From the NCBI GenBank assembly GCA_002732905.1, contig NVTC01000002.1:32445-40385 (forward strand): a stretch of DNA of 7,941 nucleotides, written 5' to 3'. The stretch is from Robiginitomaculum sp. (lineage in GTDB: Bacteria; Pseudomonadota; Alphaproteobacteria; Caulobacterales; Maricaulaceae). Position numbers and translations under genes: made by a program. This document shows, piece after piece, positions 5,890 to 7,941 of the stretch (position 1 is its first letter; the number at the start of each line of letters is the position of its first letter). A model generated the notes under the pieces. The model had not been told where the DNA came from. It saw only the letters and a list, made by a program, of their open reading frames with translations, and did no database searches.

Positions 5890-6408
5890 TTAAAAATCTC
5901 CACCAGCTGCGCGGACATTGCCTGCACCCATTATGTTTTGAATGCCGCGTTTTATTGATCTGTCACCAAACCACCAAGACACCGCCATGCTTGCCAGATC
6001 AATAATCGCCAAAATGCCATAAGCTTCATTTGATTGCCCTGACCCGTATGTAATTTTTGAATAGTAAAACATTGCCACTACCAGTAAGACGGTTAAAAAC
6101 GGCCTGAATAATGTCACAATAGAATTAGAAAAAACGCTAGCTTTTTTACCGCTCGCAATTTGCGCTTTTATGGACGCTTCCAAATTTTTGTATGAACCAT
6201 CAACTTGCTTTAAAAAAGCTTGCATCTCAAATTCTGACACTTTGCCTTGGCTTTTCAATTTGACTAAATCTTTTTCATAAACCCAGCGTTTTTCCTTGTG
6301 CGACATTTGCTCAATCGCGTACCTGTTTTTTTCTTTGAGTGTTAGCCATGAAAACGCATTGGTAGCAACTGATCCGACCAAGCCCGTAATAATTCCTAAA
6401 AGTGCCAT
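5890..6408 (-). CDS. holin-like / 3TM-type membrane protein
   Basis: 172 residues; the ATG at 6408 shares its A with the stop of the lytic-enzyme gene (TAATG), with AAGG 8 bases upstream. An N-terminal amphipathic or hydrophobic segment (2-20) precedes a long charged helical region (24-90), then two strong spans at 98-118 (VTLFRPFLTVLLVVAMFYY) and 129-147 (ILAIIDLASMAVSWWFGDR). The RPF-start to the second helix and the WWFGDR end resemble 3-TM phage holins. Holins permeabilise the inner membrane to release or time the muralytic enzyme, and the neighbouring gene upstream is such an enzyme. An alternative is a structural virion membrane protein. The C-terminal tail is Gly/Ala-rich. Confidence 0.8.
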   Translation of the reverse strand: MALLGIITGLVGSVATNAFSWLTLKEKNRYAIEQMSHKEKRWVYEKDLVKLKSQGKVSEFEMQAFLKQVDGSYKNLEASIKAQIASGKKASVFSNSIVTLFRPFLTVLLVVAMFYYSKITYGSGQSNEAYGILAIIDLASMAVSWWFGDRSIKRGIQNIMGAGNVRAAGGDF

Positions 6409-6860
6409 TATATCAACCTTATGCCGCCGTTAATTTGAAAATCTGCATATGGCTGTATGCCGTTTTCATGTTTGATTATGGCTTTCACCAATTGCACCAA
6501 TTTACCACGCACCGAAAATGGCTCGTTAGGATCCACACCAAGTTTGCGAGAAACCGCTAGGATGTAAGCTGACGTATTGTTTTCACTGGATGGTGCCCAA
6601 CGGCCTATAATGCCTGCAACCGTGTTTAGACCGTAAATACTCTCATAATTAAGCAATAGTTTTGCCATAGCGCGAATGCCCCATTCAGGACTTTTAAATT
6701 GAATAAAACTGATATCTGTTTGGCTAGATTTTTGACCATTCCAGTTGTCACCGTGGCGGATATTGCCCGGATTATTATTTCTTATGCCGCGTGGGGCTAA
6801 TGCCATGATAATTCCAAATCCTAAAAATATTAAACCAATTATATAAACTCTCTTGGTCAC
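6408..6860 (-). CDS. membrane-anchored virion lytic enzyme of the 'structural protein P5' type
   Basis: 150 residues starting at a GTG (6860) whose GTGA overlaps the previous stop. The N-terminal 20 residues form a signal anchor (VYIIGLIFLGFGIIMALA). The rest carries motifs of small phage muralytic proteins often annotated as structural protein P5: RGIRNNNPGNIRHG (24-37), FKSPEWGIRAMAKLL (55-69), IIGRWAPSSENNTSAY (84-99) and a C-terminal HENG (131-134). The likely role is local cleavage of peptidoglycan during genome entry, or lysis together with the holin-like protein. A membrane anchor in place of a tail-tip location fits a particle with an inner membrane. The exact bond cleaved cannot be told from the sequence. 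Confidence 0.85.
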   Translation of the reverse strand: MTKRVYIIGLIFLGFGIIMALAPRGIRNNNPGNIRHGDNWNGQKSSQTDISFIQFKSPEWGIRAMAKLLLNYESIYGLNTVAGIIGRWAPSSENNTSAYILAVSRKLGVDPNEPFSVRGKLVQLVKAIIKHENGIQPYADFQINGGIRLI

Positions 6861-7087
6861 AAGTTTTTCACGACAAGCACCAAAAGCGCAATGGCCGCTC
6901 CGACCTTGACCGCCTTATCTATTGCGCCGTTAAACTGACTTGTTGCGTTACTGATTACTGTGGACAATTCGCCAAAATTATTGATCACATCAATATTATT
7001 GATCGCATCAATTTGAGGATTTACGGTCACATTGGTAGTTGTTGCCGCGTTGACAGTTGTTGTTTTTTTGCCGCTGAAAATGCCCAT
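6857..7087 (-). CDS. 76-residue protein, Thr/Asn-rich with C-terminal membrane span
   Basis: 76 residues; AGGTGA, overlapping the previous stop, precedes the ATG at 7087. The N-terminus has a short basic start (MGIFSGKK), then a Thr/Val/Asn-rich stretch (TTTVNAATTTNVTVNPQ) and repeated Ile-Asn motifs (IDAINNIDVINN), predicted as extended or beta. Residues 59-74 form one span (AVKVGAAIALLVLVVK). It resembles in layout the 114-residue protein encoded further upstream in the operon. Probable membrane-anchored virion protein; family unknown. Confidence 0.8.
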   Translation of the reverse strand: MGIFSGKKTTTVNAATTTNVTVNPQIDAINNIDVINNFGELSTVISNATSQFNGAIDKAVKVGAAIALLVLVVKNL

Positions 7088-7090
7088 AAA

Positions 7091-7252
7091 TCACCTGTTT
7101 TTCGCGATCACATAAAGAGCAAAACCCGTAACAGCAATTGCAAGAATAGGTGTTAGATCATCCAGCAAGCTATCATCCTTGCGCCCGCCCAAAAGGGACG
7201 TAACACCAAGAGCACTTGAACCCCATAGGGCTATTTTAAGAGCCAAACCCAT
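7091..7252 (-). CDS. 53-residue protein with two hydrophobic segments
   Basis: 53 residues from the ATG at 7252, which overlaps the preceding stop (TAATG). Hydrophobic segments at about 2-21 (GLALKIALWGSSALGVTSLL) and 34-49 (TPILAIAVTGFALYVI) surround an acidic loop (GGRKDDSLLDD, 22-32). The C-terminus is KNR. The layout matches the 57-residue protein near the end of the operon: two spans around a short charged loop. Likely a virion or host inner-membrane protein; no homologue recognised. Confidence 0.8.
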   Translation of the reverse strand: MGLALKIALWGSSALGVTSLLGGRKDDSLLDDLTPILAIAVTGFALYVIAKNR

Positions 7253-7449
7253 TACCGCCTCGCAATCGTATAGATAGCAACACCCGCACTTATGACGGAC
7301 GCCGCTACCGCGATATTTCGCACGGTATTATCGGGTTGATCAGGCTTTCGCCAAATATCTGAAACGCTATCATTGCCAGCAATTTTACTCGCAACATCAA
7401 CGCCCGTCCAAGCGAGAGAAGCCCAAAGAAGTATTGGAATTAATGGCAT
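7252..7449 (-). CDS. 65-residue membrane protein
   Basis: 65 residues from the ATG at 7449, placed 1 base after the stop of the 21-residue miniprotein, so translation is probably by reinitiation; the ribosome binding site is weak. A TTG at 7488 would lengthen it by 13 residues but overlap the miniprotein. An N-terminal hydrophobic stretch (PLIPILLWASLAW, 2-14) and a C-terminal one (NIAVAASVISAGVAIYTIA, 45-63) flank a charged middle (AGNDSVSDIWRKPDQPD, 24-40). It ends ARR. Function unknown; context suggests a virion membrane component. Confidence 0.78.
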   Translation of the reverse strand: MPLIPILLWASLAWTGVDVASKIAGNDSVSDIWRKPDQPDNTVRNIAVAASVISAGVAIYTIARR

Positions 7450-7450
7450 C

Positions 7451-7516
7451 TTACTTAATGAGTTTTGTATAAACAAAAATAGCGCCAATAAGCCCTACAA
7501 TTAATTTGATGTTCAT
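7451..7516 (-). CDS. 21-residue single-span miniprotein
   Basis: Only 21 codons, starting MNIKLIVGLIGAIF and ending YTKLIK, i.e. nearly one transmembrane helix with Lys at both ends. Support for coding is positional: its ATG at 7516 overlaps the preceding stop as ATGA, GGAAAGG lies 7 bases upstream, and its stop is 1 base before the next ATG, so removing it would leave a 63-base hole in an otherwise gapless operon. Comparable tiny membrane proteins occur in membrane-containing phages. Function unknown. Confidence 0.7.
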   Translation of the reverse strand: MNIKLIVGLIGAIFVYTKLIK

Positions 7517-7857
7517 GATTTTACCTTTCCAGAAGTTATAAAAAACAAAGCAGCACCGCCGCCAATAATCCAAAGCCAAGGCAAGCCAGCAAGATCAAAA
7601 CTGCCCGCGTTTGCCGAAAATTCACTGTCAAAACCGCCGCTCGGTAATCCAAATGCGCCCGCCTGTTTTGGTGTTTGGTCACTAATAGTTGTTGCCACTG
7701 GTTCCGATGTAGTATTGCCGCCAACACCATCAACGCCGCCGCCAATATTGATAACCGGATTAAATCCAATCGTATTGGTAAGCTGTGAACTGGACGTACT
7801 AGACGAACCGCCACCGCCGCCAAGTAAAGAGCCAAAAACTAGAGACAAAGGGTCCAT
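7513..7857 (-). CDS. 114-residue Gly/Ser-rich protein with C-terminal membrane span
   Basis: 114 residues from the ATG at 7857, which shares its A with the previous stop (TAATG); a TTG 4 codons earlier is possible but less likely. A hydrophobic start (MDPLSLVFGSLL) leads into a Gly5-Ser-rich stretch (13-24), then Asn/Gly-rich sequence (TNTIGFNPVINIGGGVDG, 27-44) and a Pro/Ser/Gly middle. One strong span lies at about 89-110 (LAGLPWLWIIGGGAALFFI), followed by GKVKS. Low-complexity ectodomain plus C-terminal anchor suggests a fibrous protein fixed in the virion membrane. No family recognised. Confidence 0.8.
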   Translation of the reverse strand: MDPLSLVFGSLLGGGGGSSSTSSSQLTNTIGFNPVINIGGGVDGVGGNTTSEPVATTISDQTPKQAGAFGLPSGGFDSEFSANAGSFDLAGLPWLWIIGGGAALFFITSGKVKS

Positions 7858-7941
7858 TATCCGCCCCAATTTTTCAAAAGAACAAATCCAACCAAACCCG
7901 CCATAATCAAGGCAGACTTAGACAGAAAAAACGGCTTTATT
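7857..7941 (-). CDS. C-terminal end of a further small membrane protein, cut by the window edge
   Basis: The - strand frame ending at the TAA of 7859-7857 stays open to the window end (27 codons seen). It contains one hydrophobic span (SALIMAGLVGFVLL) between a Lys-containing start (IKPFFLSK) and the tail KNWGG. The stop overlaps the next start. The start codon is outside, so length is unknown. It shows that the operon continues beyond the window. Confidence 0.65.
   Translation of the reverse strand, partial: IKPFFLSKSALIMAGLVGFVLLKNWGG

Overview
The window holds two blocks. The left block (about 1-2764, + strand) looks like bacterial chromosome. It contains the 3' part of a TatD-family metal-dependent DNase, followed 1 base later by a PhnP/lipB-side type metallo-beta-lactamase-fold hydrolase. 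Both proteins have sequence features (HRGRRNEPA in TatD, HGIDDLR in the hydrolase) that I associate with Alphaproteobacteria, where these genes sit side by side. An AT-richer polytopic membrane protein of unknown function follows, preceded by a 27-bp imperfect tandem repeat. I cannot name the genus.

The right block (about 2800-7941) looks like one end of an integrated virus. A 28-bp site at 2799-2826 resembles the chromosomal dif site used by XerC/XerD, and is a plausible integration boundary. Just inside it is a + strand gene for a small helix-turn-helix protein. It converges on a long - strand operon that enters from beyond 7941 and ends at a clear rho-independent terminator (3541-3570).

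The - strand operon has one partial and 13 complete genes, nearly all joined by TAATG or NTGA overlaps or gaps of a few bases. Seven or so are tiny membrane proteins (21 to about 114 residues). The others are a membrane-anchored muralytic enzyme resembling the virion 'structural protein P5' type, a holin-like protein, a small beta-rich protein, a receptor-binding spike/fibre, a 98-residue unknown with a basic C-terminal half, and a 54-residue highly basic protein. No tail, terminase, portal or tape-measure gene is visible. The set (many small membrane proteins, a lytic enzyme, a spike, a basic protein) is what a tailless icosahedral virus with an inner membrane would need (PRD1, PM2 or FLiP-like). 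The diagnostic genes (major capsid protein, packaging ATPase, replication protein) are not in the window, so this identification is inference.

The 241-bp gap between the two converging transcription units is not blank. It has three TTGACAC words exactly 46 bp apart, each preceded by an inverted repeat whose arms start about two helical turns apart. This, the dif-like boundary and the 21-residue single-span miniprotein are the most unusual elements.
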